Shown in pieces: positions 1-6,160 of a DNA stretch of 18,261 nt (position 1 is the first letter of the stretch; each line of letters begins with the position of its first letter). The notes beneath the pieces were generated by a model, which saw only the letters and a list, made by a program, of their open reading frames with translations, was not told the origin of the DNA and did not search any database. The position numbers and the translations under genes were made by a program. The DNA lies in contig JAGWIL010000014.1 of NCBI GenBank assembly GCA_028866335.1, positions 1 to 18,261 on the forward strand, read 5' to 3'. Source of the stretch: Rhodospirillales bacterium (GTDB lineage Bacteria; Pseudomonadota; Alphaproteobacteria; Acetobacterales; Acetobacteraceae).

Positions 1-57
1 GCCGATGAGCAAGGCCCGGCGCGAAAACGAGGTGCGATTTTTTGCATCACGCTTCAT
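1..57 (-). CDS. mrdA: Penicillin-binding protein 2 (MrdA), N-terminal 19 codons only
   Basis: Only the first 19 codons are in the window; the gene continues past the left edge. The ATG (complement of 55-57) overlaps the TGA of mreD by the ATGA arrangement typical of translational coupling. The visible residues begin MKRDAKNRTSFSRRALLIG, a basic cytoplasmic lead-in that fits the start of a PBP2 transpeptidase before its single membrane anchor. The call rests mostly on position: mrdA usually follows mreC-mreD, where its product cross-links peptidoglycan during cell elongation with RodA and MreBCD. Too little protein is visible to confirm the transpeptidase domain. Confidence 0.65.
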   Translation of the reverse strand, partial: MKRDAKNRTSFSRRALLIG

Positions 58-599
58 GCCAGCTCAACCGCTGCCGGGCCGCGATGCGCCTTGATAAGCA
101 ATGCCGCGAGGCCAGGGTATAACCCCGCCGCGAGCAGCCATTGAAACACTAGCGGCGTGGTGGGCAGCCAGGTTAGGTTAATGGCCGATGATGCCGCCCA
201 GGCCAACGTTACGCTTGCCGATGCCAGGGCGGTGAAAGCCGTCCAGACCAGCAGGAAACGCGCCGGAACCAGCTTGCGTCGCAGCAGCAGCGTGACCCAT
301 TGCAGCAGAAGCAATAGCACTGCCCAAACTCCGAACGGGGACAGACCCAGAAGGTCCAGCAGCAGGCCGCACAAGGCAACAAGCGGGGCGGGCATGGAGG
401 CAGGCCGGTAAAGCGACCAGAAATACACACAGGCCAAGGCGTAAATGGGCCGCAAAGCCGCCTGGCCGGGAAGGCCAAAGGGCATACCGATGATGAACAG
501 GCCAAAGATTAAGGTTGCGCAGGGGAAAATCCAGCGCGAAGCGGCATCAAGCTGGCGCCACCGGCGCGCAGGCCGGCGCAAAGTGGAGCCACGAGCCAA
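54..599 (-). CDS. mreD: Rod shape-determining membrane protein MreD
   Basis: A 181-residue, very hydrophobic protein with about five predicted membrane segments and a basic N-terminus (MARGSTLRRPARR). MreD is an integral inner-membrane partner of MreC and MreB in the elongation machinery, and its size (usually 160-180 residues) matches. The segment around residues 68-95 (PAPLVALCGLLLDLLGLSPF) resembles the conserved region of MreD, where a GLLxDxLxxxPxG pattern is usual. It lies 3 bases downstream of mreC and overlaps mrdA by 4 bases, so it is the middle gene of an mreC-mreD-mrdA operon. Sequence conservation in MreD is low, so the identification draws on hydrophobicity plus context. Confidence 0.88.
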   Translation of the reverse strand: MARGSTLRRPARRWRQLDAASRWIFPCATLIFGLFIIGMPFGLPGQAALRPIYALACVYFWSLYRPASMPAPLVALCGLLLDLLGLSPFGVWAVLLLLLQWVTLLLRRKLVPARFLLVWTAFTALASASVTLAWAASSAINLTWLPTTPLVFQWLLAAGLYPGLAALLIKAHRGPAAVELA

Positions 600-602
600 G
601 GC

Positions 603-1493
603 TCAGTGCTTCCGCGCGTGCGTCTTGGCCGCCACCGATGGCGTGGTGTGCGGAATGGGCGTGAGCGCGGGTAGTTTGTCTGTGTAGCTGAACAGGCGCA
701 GCAGGCGCAGCCCATCAAGATCGGCCAGCGGCAGAACCTCCGGTTGGTTGTCTTGATTATAATGCACCACGCCCACAGGCAGACCGGGCGGAAAGGCCCC
801 GCCCTCAGCACTGGTGAGCACCATGGCCCCTTCAGCAGGCGGTTGGCTGGGCGACCAGTAGAGCAATAAAGGATCAGGGGCGTTATTGCCCGCCATGAGG
901 GCGGGCGCGCCGCTGGTGCCAATGGCGACGGGAATGCGGCTGTTGATGTCCGTAATCAGCAGAACCCTGGCGGAGCGGCTGCCGGCATCCACCACCCGCC
1001 CGGCGAGGCCGCGGCCATCCAGCGCGATGGCACCCACCAGGTTTTGCGGGTTACCGTTGGCGGGCGGGATGAGCACCAGCACGGAGCGCGCGTACACCCC
1101 GCCAAGATCCGCCACCACCTCGCCGGTTGAAAATTCCGGCGTGGGTGATGGCATGAAATGCAAACTGGCTTTCAGAGCGTCGTTTTGCGCCGCGAGCGCC
1201 ATCGCTACCTCCTGCCATTGCAGCAGCTCGGTGTTCTGTTCGCGGAGTTGATCGTTCTCAGCACTCAGTGAAAATAAATGCCCGATTTCGCCGGTGCCGT
1301 GCTCCGCCGCCTGGATGGGGCCGGAGACAAGCATGTAAGCGGGCGCAAGAATATCATCCAGCGCCGTGCTCAGATGGTCAGACAGGTTCTGGTCGGCCCG
1401 GCCGATCAGCACGCAGCCGAGCGAAAAAACCAGCATCACGGGCAGGGTCAGGCGCGATAAGGCCTGGCGGAACGGGACCGATAATCTGATCAC
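603..1493 (-). CDS. mreC: Rod shape-determining protein MreC
   Basis: I place the start at a GTG (complement of 1491-1493), giving 296 residues starting with IRLSVPFRQALSR after the initiator. An in-frame ATG at 1571 would add 26 residues, but that extension is serine/arginine-rich and unlike the family, and the MreC-like sequence begins exactly at the GTG. A weak AGG lies 6 bases upstream of it. The protein has one N-terminal membrane segment (about residues 16-33), then a coiled coil (about 70-105, around LSAENDQLREQNTELLQ), then the two-barrel MreC domain with the characteristic pattern VVGAIALDGRGLAGRV (here LVGAIALDGRGLAGRV). MreC is periplasmic and bridges MreB/MreD to the penicillin-binding proteins. 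No mreB lies upstream; the next gene is yggS. Confidence 0.9.
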   Translation of the reverse strand: MIRLSVPFRQALSRLTLPVMLVFSLGCVLIGRADQNLSDHLSTALDDILAPAYMLVSGPIQAAEHGTGEIGHLFSLSAENDQLREQNTELLQWQEVAMALAAQNDALKASLHFMPSPTPEFSTGEVVADLGGVYARSVLVLIPPANGNPQNLVGAIALDGRGLAGRVVDAGSRSARVLLITDINSRIPVAIGTSGAPALMAGNNAPDPLLLYWSPSQPPAEGAMVLTSAEGGAFPPGLPVGVVHYNQDNQPEVLPLADLDGLRLLRLFSYTDKLPALTPIPHTTPSVAAKTHARKH

Positions 1494-1653
1494 CGGGAAC
1501 CTAAACTCCGAATGGCAAGAGGATGACAGGCTTGCAGATACAGCGAAAAAACGCCGCCGCACAGTGCTCATTAGCCCTAAACGGGCCTGATTTGGTTAAT
1601 TTAAATCATTAAATCTTACGAAGCGGCGCGCGAACAGGCGGTTGGGCGGCGAT

Positions 1654-2322
1654 TCAGCCCGGCAACCTCCGGTGGCCGAACAGCGCTGAGCCGATGCGGA
1701 TATGGGTGGCCCCGGCGGCAATGGCCGCCGCGTAATCAGCCGACATGCCCATGGAGCGTACCGCCAGGCCATGAATATCGGCCATGGTAGCAAGCTTGCG
1801 GAAATGTGGCGCGGGGTCTTCGGCCTCCGGCGGAATGCACATCAGCCCTTTCAGCGCATCACCGAAGCGGGCGCGCATGGCGCGGATGAAGGCATCGGCC
1901 TCTGCCGCCGGGATGCCGGATTTCTGCGGCTCATCGCCGATATTCACCTGCACCAGCAATTCGGGTAATTTGCCGGTGGCATCGGCGGCCTTAGCTATGG
2001 CGTCCGCCAGGCGCGGGCGGTCCAGGCTGTCGATCGCGTCGGCCAGCCGCACGGCCTGTGCGGCTTTATTGGTTTGTAGCCCGCCGATGATACGCAGACT
2101 TGCCCCGGCGATGGGGAATTTCTCCGCCGCCTCCTGCACCCGGTTCTCGCCAAACATGAAAGCGCCAGCGGCCATCGCCTCCAACACCGCTGCCTTCGGG
2201 TGGGTTTTGCTGACGGCAACGAGGATAATGTCAGACGGGTTACGCCCGGCGGCGATGGCGGCTGCCGCGATGTTGGCGCGGATGGTTTCGAGATTCTGTG
2301 CAATCGGGCTAGGGTCGGGCAT
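1654..2322 (-). CDS. yggS: YggS family pyridoxal 5'-phosphate homeostasis protein
   Basis: A 222-residue protein of the YggS/PROSC family, a single-domain type III-fold PLP-binding protein without known enzymatic activity that buffers free PLP and affects amino-acid metabolism. The PLP lysine is Lys39 in LVAVSKTHP. Other family landmarks are GENRVQEAAEK (about 58-68), the LQTNKA motif (82-87), VQVNIGDEPQKSG (125-136), LKGLMCIPP (157-165) and the C-terminal phosphate-binding region SMGMSADYAAAIAAGATHIR to SALFG (190-216). The residue before LQTNK is Gly where many homologues have His. The frame stays open far upstream, but that part is the antisense of the neighbouring ThiE-like gene, and the family sequence begins at MPDPSPIAQN. 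No good Shine-Dalgarno site is visible. Confidence 0.93.
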   Translation of the reverse strand: MPDPSPIAQNLETIRANIAAAAIAAGRNPSDIILVAVSKTHPKAAVLEAMAAGAFMFGENRVQEAAEKFPIAGASLRIIGGLQTNKAAQAVRLADAIDSLDRPRLADAIAKAADATGKLPELLVQVNIGDEPQKSGIPAAEADAFIRAMRARFGDALKGLMCIPPEAEDPAPHFRKLATMADIHGLAVRSMGMSADYAAAIAAGATHIRIGSALFGHRRLPG

Positions 2323-2896
2323 GGATTCACGGTTAATCGCCTGGGGGCGGGTGGTAAAGCGCCGCCGCGCCGGTCTGCCGCCGCTTTGGTTCTTCACCGA
2401 TGAACATCGTACGCCAGACCCGCTGCCCATCATCAAACGGCTGCCGGTGGGGTTGTGTGGGGTGGTGTTCCGCCACGATTCCCACCCGGACCGCGCCAGG
2501 CTGGCGCGGAAGGTGGCACGGTTGTGCCGGGCGCGGCGGCTCTTGCTTATCATTGCCGGAGATGCGCGGCTGGCGGCGGCGCTGGGGGCGGGGCAGCATT
2601 TGCGCGGCGGCGCTCCGGTGCGGAGAACGAGGCGGGGTTTGCGCAGCGCCTCGGCGCATGATGCAGCGCAGCTTGCAAAGGTACGCCTTGCGGGCGTGGA
2701 CCTGATTTTCATCTCTCCCGTATTCCCGACAGCCTCGCACCCTGGCGAACCGGGGCTGGGTGTTTTGGGGTGGCTGAAACTGGCGTGCCAGGCCGGGCAG
2801 GCAAAGCCTTGCGGCCTGGGGGGGATTACCGGCCAGCGCGCGCGCGCGCTGCCCCCGCGATGCGCGGGTGCCGGGGCGATTGAGGCGTTTTTTTAG
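2321..2896 (+). CDS. ThiE-like (thiamine phosphate synthase/TenI superfamily) protein, divergent active site
   Basis: A 191-residue TIM-barrel-type protein that lines up with thiamine phosphate synthases: LPPLWFFTDEHR (19-30) matches the first strand, SASAHDAAQL (110-119) the S-x-H-x region, VDLIFISPVFPTASHPGEPG (126-145) the signature GPVFPTxSK, and PCGLGGITGQRARAL (163-177) the VVAIGGI strand. ThiE joins the thiazole and pyrimidine halves of thiamine. Two usual landmarks differ: the QLREK strand reads VVFRHDS (48-54), and the lysine of TxSK is His. It may therefore be a non-classical ThiE relative, so no symbol is given. The ATG at 2321 overlaps the yggS start on the other strand; a GTG at 2351 is an alternative start that would give 181 residues. 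Confidence 0.72.
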   Translation: MDSRLIAWGRVVKRRRAGLPPLWFFTDEHRTPDPLPIIKRLPVGLCGVVFRHDSHPDRARLARKVARLCRARRLLLIIAGDARLAAALGAGQHLRGGAPVRRTRRGLRSASAHDAAQLAKVRLAGVDLIFISPVFPTASHPGEPGLGVLGWLKLACQAGQAKPCGLGGITGQRARALPPRCAGAGAIEAFF

Positions 2897-3234
2897 AAGA
2901 TTATGGGGCTGGTTTGCGCCACGAGAGGCGCCTGAAAATCAGGGTAAATAAATAACTATAAAATAAGTAGAGAGATAATAGCGTATCTGTCATAAATTTG
3001 AAATATTTGCCGACAAATGCAGAGATTAGACGATTATTAATTTAACATAAATGCAATATAGATGTTGCGTCTCAGCCACAGTCGCCTGAATAAAAAATGA
3101 ACCCGGAATTCATCCATTGCTTCCATTCCTTGATGGATATTTAAGCACCGCCGAGACTGCGGGCGGGTGATGCCGCTGGCGCGTAATTGGGAGCCTCACG
3201 GGCTTTAATAAACGCCGTGTTCGGCGAAAAGGAG
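2897..3234 (+). promoter_or_regulatory. AT-rich upstream region and structured leader of the porin gene
   Basis: These 340 bases hold no convincing gene. From about 2940 to 3110 the base composition is sharply AT-rich compared with both neighbours, as is common for promoter regions of strongly expressed outer-membrane proteins. Several A/T hexamers could act as -10 boxes (for example TATAAA near 2956 and AATATA near 3054), and I cannot choose among them. Nearer the gene are three inverted repeats: ATCCAT/ATGGAT (about 3114-3139), CCGCC/GGCGG (about 3148-3166) and CGCCG-TGTT-CGGCG (3213-3226). The last ends 4 bases before the GGAG of the porin ribosome binding site (3231-3234). Confidence 0.45.
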
Positions 3235-3240
3235 ATGAAG

Positions 3241-4518
3241 ATGCGCAAACTGCTTTTGGCCTCCGCGGCCACCTTGCTCGCCGCGGGCACGGCCTTTGCC
3301 CAACCAGCCAAGCCGGTTGCGGCACCGGGCAGCGTGGTTGTTCACCTGAATGGCTATTTCCAGTTTGGCCTGGGCGTGTACGGCGCCAGCAACATGGGCA
3401 GCGATGCGCAGGGCTATAAGCTGAACAGCGTTTCCACCTTCGGCGATTTCCGCCTTCTGCCGGGCTTTGATGCCCAGACGCTGAACGGCATTATGTATGG
3501 CGTGCAGTTTGAACTGCGCACCACGACCTCGAATGCGGGCGTTCGGGCGAACCCCAGCGACACCGGCACAAACGGCGTCGGCTCGCTCTATATCCGCCGT
3601 GGCTATGGCTATATCGGTACGCCGAATTACGGCTATTTCCGCTTTGGCGATACAGACTCCGCCTTCACCCTGGCTCAGGCTGGCGTGATCGAGAATTTCG
3701 GCGATGGTGCGCAGTTTAATGCAGATGGCGGCCCCTTCAATATACTGCCAAGCAGCCCGGGGCAGTTTGTCTATGCTGACTCAAGCCATCTCTATACAAC
3801 CAGCAAGATTGTGTATGAGAGCCCGGCGGTTGACGTTCTGAGCGGCAAGCTCTCCGGCATCATCGGTTTCGAGCCGAGCTCCAACGGCATCAAGGAAGGC
3901 CAGGACAGCCCCGGCAGCGCCAATGGCTCCGCCGCGACCTCGGTTGCCGGCGGCAGCAATGGCCGCCGCCGGAATACGCTGGACATGGCGGTTGCCTACG
4001 ATGAGAAGGTTGACGCCTTCGACAACAAAATCTCCATCGGCTACCTGCATGGCGCGCCGCTGAGCAGCACCAATGGTAGCTATGGTGCCAGCGCCCCGCA
4101 TGGTTATGACGAGCTGAGCGTGTTTGAAGCTGGCGCACAAACCACCTATGCTGGGCTTACCGTTGGCGCGAACGTTAAATACGGCCAGCTCGAGGACAGC
4201 TACTACTTCAAGCCGAAGGGTGCGCGTAATGCGCTCGGTTACATCGTTGGCGCGTCCTACAATATCGGGCCGTACACGCTGGGCGGTTCGTATTTCAACC
4301 AGCAGTCTTCCGGTGCCTATGTTCCCGGCAAGAGCGGCACAGCCCGCACTTTGAACGAAAACGGCGTGGCGGTTGGCGCCAATTATCAGTTGGCCAAGCC
4401 GATCAACTTCTTCGTGCAATATCTGTATGGCCAGCAACACCAGCCGACGACCGTCGCGGGTGCGCGCTCCAACGTGCATGAGCAGATCATCGCCGTGGGC
4501 ACCACGCTTAAGTGGTAA
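3241..4518 (+). CDS. Outer-membrane porin
   Basis: A 425-residue protein with a clear signal peptide: basic start MRKLLLA, hydrophobic core, and probable cleavage after Ala20 in GTAFA-QPAKP. The mature protein alternates polar and aromatic residues in short strands rich in Gly, Tyr and Phe (for example HLNGYFQFGLGVYG, GYGYIGTPNYGYFRFGDTDS, YTLGGSYFNQ) and ends in Trp, the aromatic C-terminal residue that outer-membrane barrels use for assembly by the BAM complex. This fits a trimeric general porin of the kind abundant in acidophilic and acetic acid bacteria; substrate preference cannot be read. The start at 3241 is favoured over the ATG at 3235 because GGAG (3231-3234) is 6 bases from the former and touches the latter. 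A strong terminator follows. Confidence 0.88.
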   Translation: MRKLLLASAATLLAAGTAFAQPAKPVAAPGSVVVHLNGYFQFGLGVYGASNMGSDAQGYKLNSVSTFGDFRLLPGFDAQTLNGIMYGVQFELRTTTSNAGVRANPSDTGTNGVGSLYIRRGYGYIGTPNYGYFRFGDTDSAFTLAQAGVIENFGDGAQFNADGGPFNILPSSPGQFVYADSSHLYTTSKIVYESPAVDVLSGKLSGIIGFEPSSNGIKEGQDSPGSANGSAATSVAGGSNGRRRNTLDMAVAYDEKVDAFDNKISIGYLHGAPLSSTNGSYGASAPHGYDELSVFEAGAQTTYAGLTVGANVKYGQLEDSYYFKPKGARNALGYIVGASYNIGPYTLGGSYFNQQSSGAYVPGKSGTARTLNENGVAVGANYQLAKPINFFVQYLYGQQHQPTTVAGARSNVHEQIIAVGTTLKW

Positions 4519-4550
4519 CTGCCTGAACGGGTCTTCTGAATTATGAAAGC

Positions 4551-4587
4551 AAGGGTGGCGGGCAACCGTCGCCCTTTCTTGTTTTTT
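4551..4587 (+). terminator. Rho-independent terminator of the porin gene
   Basis: Positions 4551-4561 and 4566-4576 form an 11-pair stem with two G-U pairs, closed by a GCAA tetraloop (4562-4565), followed by a T-rich tract (4577-4587). It begins 32 bases after the porin stop codon. The strength of the hairpin suggests that the porin is transcribed alone. Confidence 0.9.
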
Positions 4588-4677
4588 GGTGTGGGCTTTG
4601 GCTGTGCCCCACCCAGCCCTTGGCGTGGCAAGGGTTGAAGGCTAAACAGCAAGCAGTTTCGGGCTTGGAGAGCAGAA

Positions 4678-5202
4678 TTGAGGATTATCCATCGTATCGC
4701 CGTCCCTGCCGGTTTGGCCGTCGGCTTGCTGTCGCTCAGCGCCTGTGGCGGGATAAAAACCTCCACCCCGCAAGTGAATAATTATGAGGAAGGTGGGCTT
4801 GGCGCCGCGCCGGCAGGTTCAGGAACCCTGTTCACCTTTGGCAAGGGCACTGGCGGCAATGCCGGGGCCAATACCAACATCCAGGTGAATGCCTTTCTGT
4901 GGCGCTCCACGTTGGATACGCTCTCCTTCATGCCGCTGGTCTCGGCTGACCCGTTCGGCGGGGTAATCATCACCGATTGGTACAGCCCGCCTTCCGCCCC
5001 CGGCACGCGCTTTAAGGCCAATGCCTATATTCTGGGTAAGACGCTGACGGCCGATGCCATTCAGGTGAGCGTGTTCGAGCAGAACCTGGAAGGCGGCCAA
5101 TGGGTGGACACACCGGCTGATCCTTCAATCTCCACGGGATTGGAAAACCGGATTCTTGCCCATGCCGCAGACCTTCAGGCGGCCGCCAACAACACCAAAT
5201 AA
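4678..5202 (+). CDS. DUF3576 family outer-membrane lipoprotein, function unknown
   Basis: A 174-residue protein with a lipoprotein signal: basic start, hydrophobic core and the lipobox LSAC with Cys23, followed by GG, predicting lipid modification by Lgt and cleavage before the cysteine. From about residue 68 it carries the conserved DUF3576 pattern NAFLWRSTLDTLSFMPLVSA, then DPFGGVIITDWY, then RFKANAYILGKTLTADAIQVSVF. The family is common in Alphaproteobacteria and has no assigned biochemical role. Translation starts at a TTG (4678-4680) with GGAG at 4667-4670, seven bases away; no ATG fits. The leader holds two inverted repeats (GTGGG/CCCAC at about 4591-4612, and CCCTTG/CAAGGG at 4617-4634). 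It is separated from the porin by that gene's terminator, so it is probably transcribed independently. Confidence 0.85.
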   Translation: MRIIHRIAVPAGLAVGLLSLSACGGIKTSTPQVNNYEEGGLGAAPAGSGTLFTFGKGTGGNAGANTNIQVNAFLWRSTLDTLSFMPLVSADPFGGVIITDWYSPPSAPGTRFKANAYILGKTLTADAIQVSVFEQNLEGGQWVDTPADPSISTGLENRILAHAADLQAAANNTK

Positions 5203-5212
5203 CCGGCGCATG

Positions 5213-5241
5213 ATAAACCCTCCGCTTCCGGGAGGGTTTAT
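5213..5241. terminator. Bidirectional terminator between convergent genes
   Basis: Eleven-pair perfect stem: 5213-5223 (ATAAACCCTCC) with 5231-5241, loop 5224-5230. The A-rich outer arm on each side supplies U-tracts in both directions, so it can end the DUF3576 transcript on the plus strand and the holin-like transcript on the minus strand. It overlaps the stop codon of the minus-strand gene. Confidence 0.85.
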
Positions 5242-5636
5242 TCCTTAGAGCGGCTGCGTGAGAAATGCTCGGCGAGCGCACCGGCGAGCATCGCCACAAG
5301 CAGCGCCTTGCTGGGGTCGCGCCGGATAACGAAAGCCGCCATCCGCATTCCCAAGCTGGCCATACCAAGAGCCTCTGATGTGAGGCTGGGCAAACGTGTG
5401 CGGCGGCGCCGAAGTGCCAATGCGCCCACACCCATGATGATGGCCGCGATAACCAGCAAGATGCCACCCGCGATGGCGGCAGCGGCGGCAAAGCCAAGAA
5501 GGTGGCTAAGCCAGACGATGAACGCCGCGATGAGCAGCCCCAACGCGCTGAGCGCCACAAACAAAACCACCATGGTTATGGCTACCCAAAGGGCAACACT
5601 CTTACCTAAAAAGCTCGCGCGCCGGGAAAGGTTCAT
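5238..5636 (-). CDS. Holin-superfamily-III / YqjE-like inner-membrane protein
   Basis: A 132-residue protein with two long hydrophobic segments (about residues 13-44 and 48-75), a basic RRRR stretch at 76-79 and a soluble, arginine-rich C-terminus. The layout matches the phage-holin-like/YqjE family, whose genes often sit beside DUF883 (YqjD/ElaB) genes, as here. In enterobacteria such proteins are membrane proteins of stationary phase and are not lytic holins; the role here is unknown. The ATG lies 6 bases after the stop of the upstream gene with no clear ribosome binding site, suggesting coupling to it. Alternative name: putative Actinobacterial holin-X type protein. Confidence 0.7.
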   Translation of the reverse strand: MNLSRRASFLGKSVALWVAITMVVLFVALSALGLLIAAFIVWLSHLLGFAAAAAIAGGILLVIAAIIMGVGALALRRRRTRLPSLTSEALGMASLGMRMAAFVIRRDPSKALLVAMLAGALAEHFSRSRSKE

Positions 5637-5642
5637 TCAGGG

Positions 5643-5981
5643 TTAGCTGCGGCGCACAAGGCTGGCAGCCAGCACGCCCAGGCCAAAGGCAACCGCCAGG
5701 GAGGCGAGCGGGCGGGAGCTGACTTCTGTTTCGAGCTTCGCCACGGCATCTTTGCCGGTGCCCTTGAGCCTGGCGGCCAAAATTTCCAGCTCTTCTTCAA
5801 TGGAGGCGACGCGCGAGGAAAGATTACCACCATTCAGGTATTCGGTGATCTGTTCCAGTGCGGCATTCGCGTTGCCGCCCATTTTTACCGCAGTGTCGCC
5901 CAGCCCGGCGCGGAATTTTTCAAATTCGGTCTTCAGGTAGTCCAGGTCAATGGAAGACGGATCGCTGCGTTTCGGACTCAT
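5643..5981 (-). CDS. DUF883 (YqjD/ElaB-like) C-tail-anchored membrane protein
   Basis: A 112-residue protein: a polar N-terminal two thirds with heptad-like helices (about 12-32 and 56-86, including RVASIEEELEILAARL) and a C-terminal membrane anchor SRPLASLAVAFGLGVLAASL (89-108) ending in basic residues (VRRS). This is the architecture of YqjD/ElaB/DUF883 proteins, which in E. coli anchor in the inner membrane and associate with ribosomes in stationary phase; whether this one does is inference. AGGAGGG lies five bases before the ATG, a near-ideal ribosome binding site suggesting strong translation. It is the first gene of a two-gene unit, divergent from the protease operon, sharing a 107-base spacer (with a longer plus-strand leader). 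Confidence 0.75.
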   Translation of the reverse strand: MSPKRSDPSSIDLDYLKTEFEKFRAGLGDTAVKMGGNANAALEQITEYLNGGNLSSRVASIEEELEILAARLKGTGKDAVAKLETEVSSRPLASLAVAFGLGVLAASLVRRS

Positions 5982-6040
5982 TTTAACCCTCCTGTTCTAC
6001 CAGAAGCACGTCGTAAGGCGCTGTGGTATTTTCAACTATA

Positions 6041-6063
6041 TGCAATCTGAATTGCACTATAAT
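6041..6063 (+). promoter_or_regulatory. Probable promoter of the protease operon with an embedded perfect palindrome
   Basis: A consensus -10 box TATAAT lies at 6058-6063. Directly upstream, 6041-6056 is a perfect palindrome TGCAAT-CTGA-ATTGCA, filling almost the whole 17-base space where a -35/-10 spacer would be. The -35 position (about 6035-6040, ACTATA) is poor, so the promoter probably needs an activator, or is blocked by a dimeric protein bound at the palindrome. Which protein binds is unknown; the OmpR-type regulator of the operon is one candidate, though that family more often binds direct repeats. Confidence 0.5.
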
Positions 6064-6125
6064 TGTAGGTTAAGCGCAACCATTTGGCGTGTTGGCGCAA
6101 AGCCCGCCAGCATGGCAAAAGCAGC

Positions 6126-6150
6126 CAGGCGAAGCGTTCGCCTGCGGAGG
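6126..6150 (+). promoter_or_regulatory. Hairpin next to the ribosome binding site of the protease gene
   Basis: 6126-6133 (CAGGCGAA) pairs perfectly with 6137-6144 (TTCGCCTG) across a 3-base loop, and the Shine-Dalgarno GGAGG (6146-6150) follows after one base. The site is ten bases before the first of two adjacent ATGs (6161, 6164). A second weaker inverted repeat, TGGCG/CGCCA, lies about 6093-6109. The roughly 95-base leader could tune translation by RNA structure (inference). Confidence 0.45.
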
Positions 6151-6160
6151 CTTTGAAACG

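Noticed and set aside
1494..1571. Longer mreC start at the ATG at 1571
   Set aside because: The 26 extra residues look non-coding, and MreC-type sequence begins at the GTG at 1493.
1784..2320. Long open plus-strand frame running into the ThiE-like gene
   Set aside because: It is antisense to yggS and its residues show no family sequence; ThiE similarity begins only after 2321.
2323..2712. N-terminal extension of yggS to an ATG at 2712
   Set aside because: Arginine/serine-rich translation that mirrors the ThiE-like gene on the other strand; the YggS fold is complete without it.
3781..4479. 232-codon minus-strand frame opposite the porin
   Set aside because: The porin has a signal peptide, barrel pattern and terminal Trp; the reverse frame has no support.
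5238..5636. Phage holin indicating a prophage
   Set aside because: It pairs with a DUF883 gene and has no phage genes nearby; the YqjE-like reading is better.
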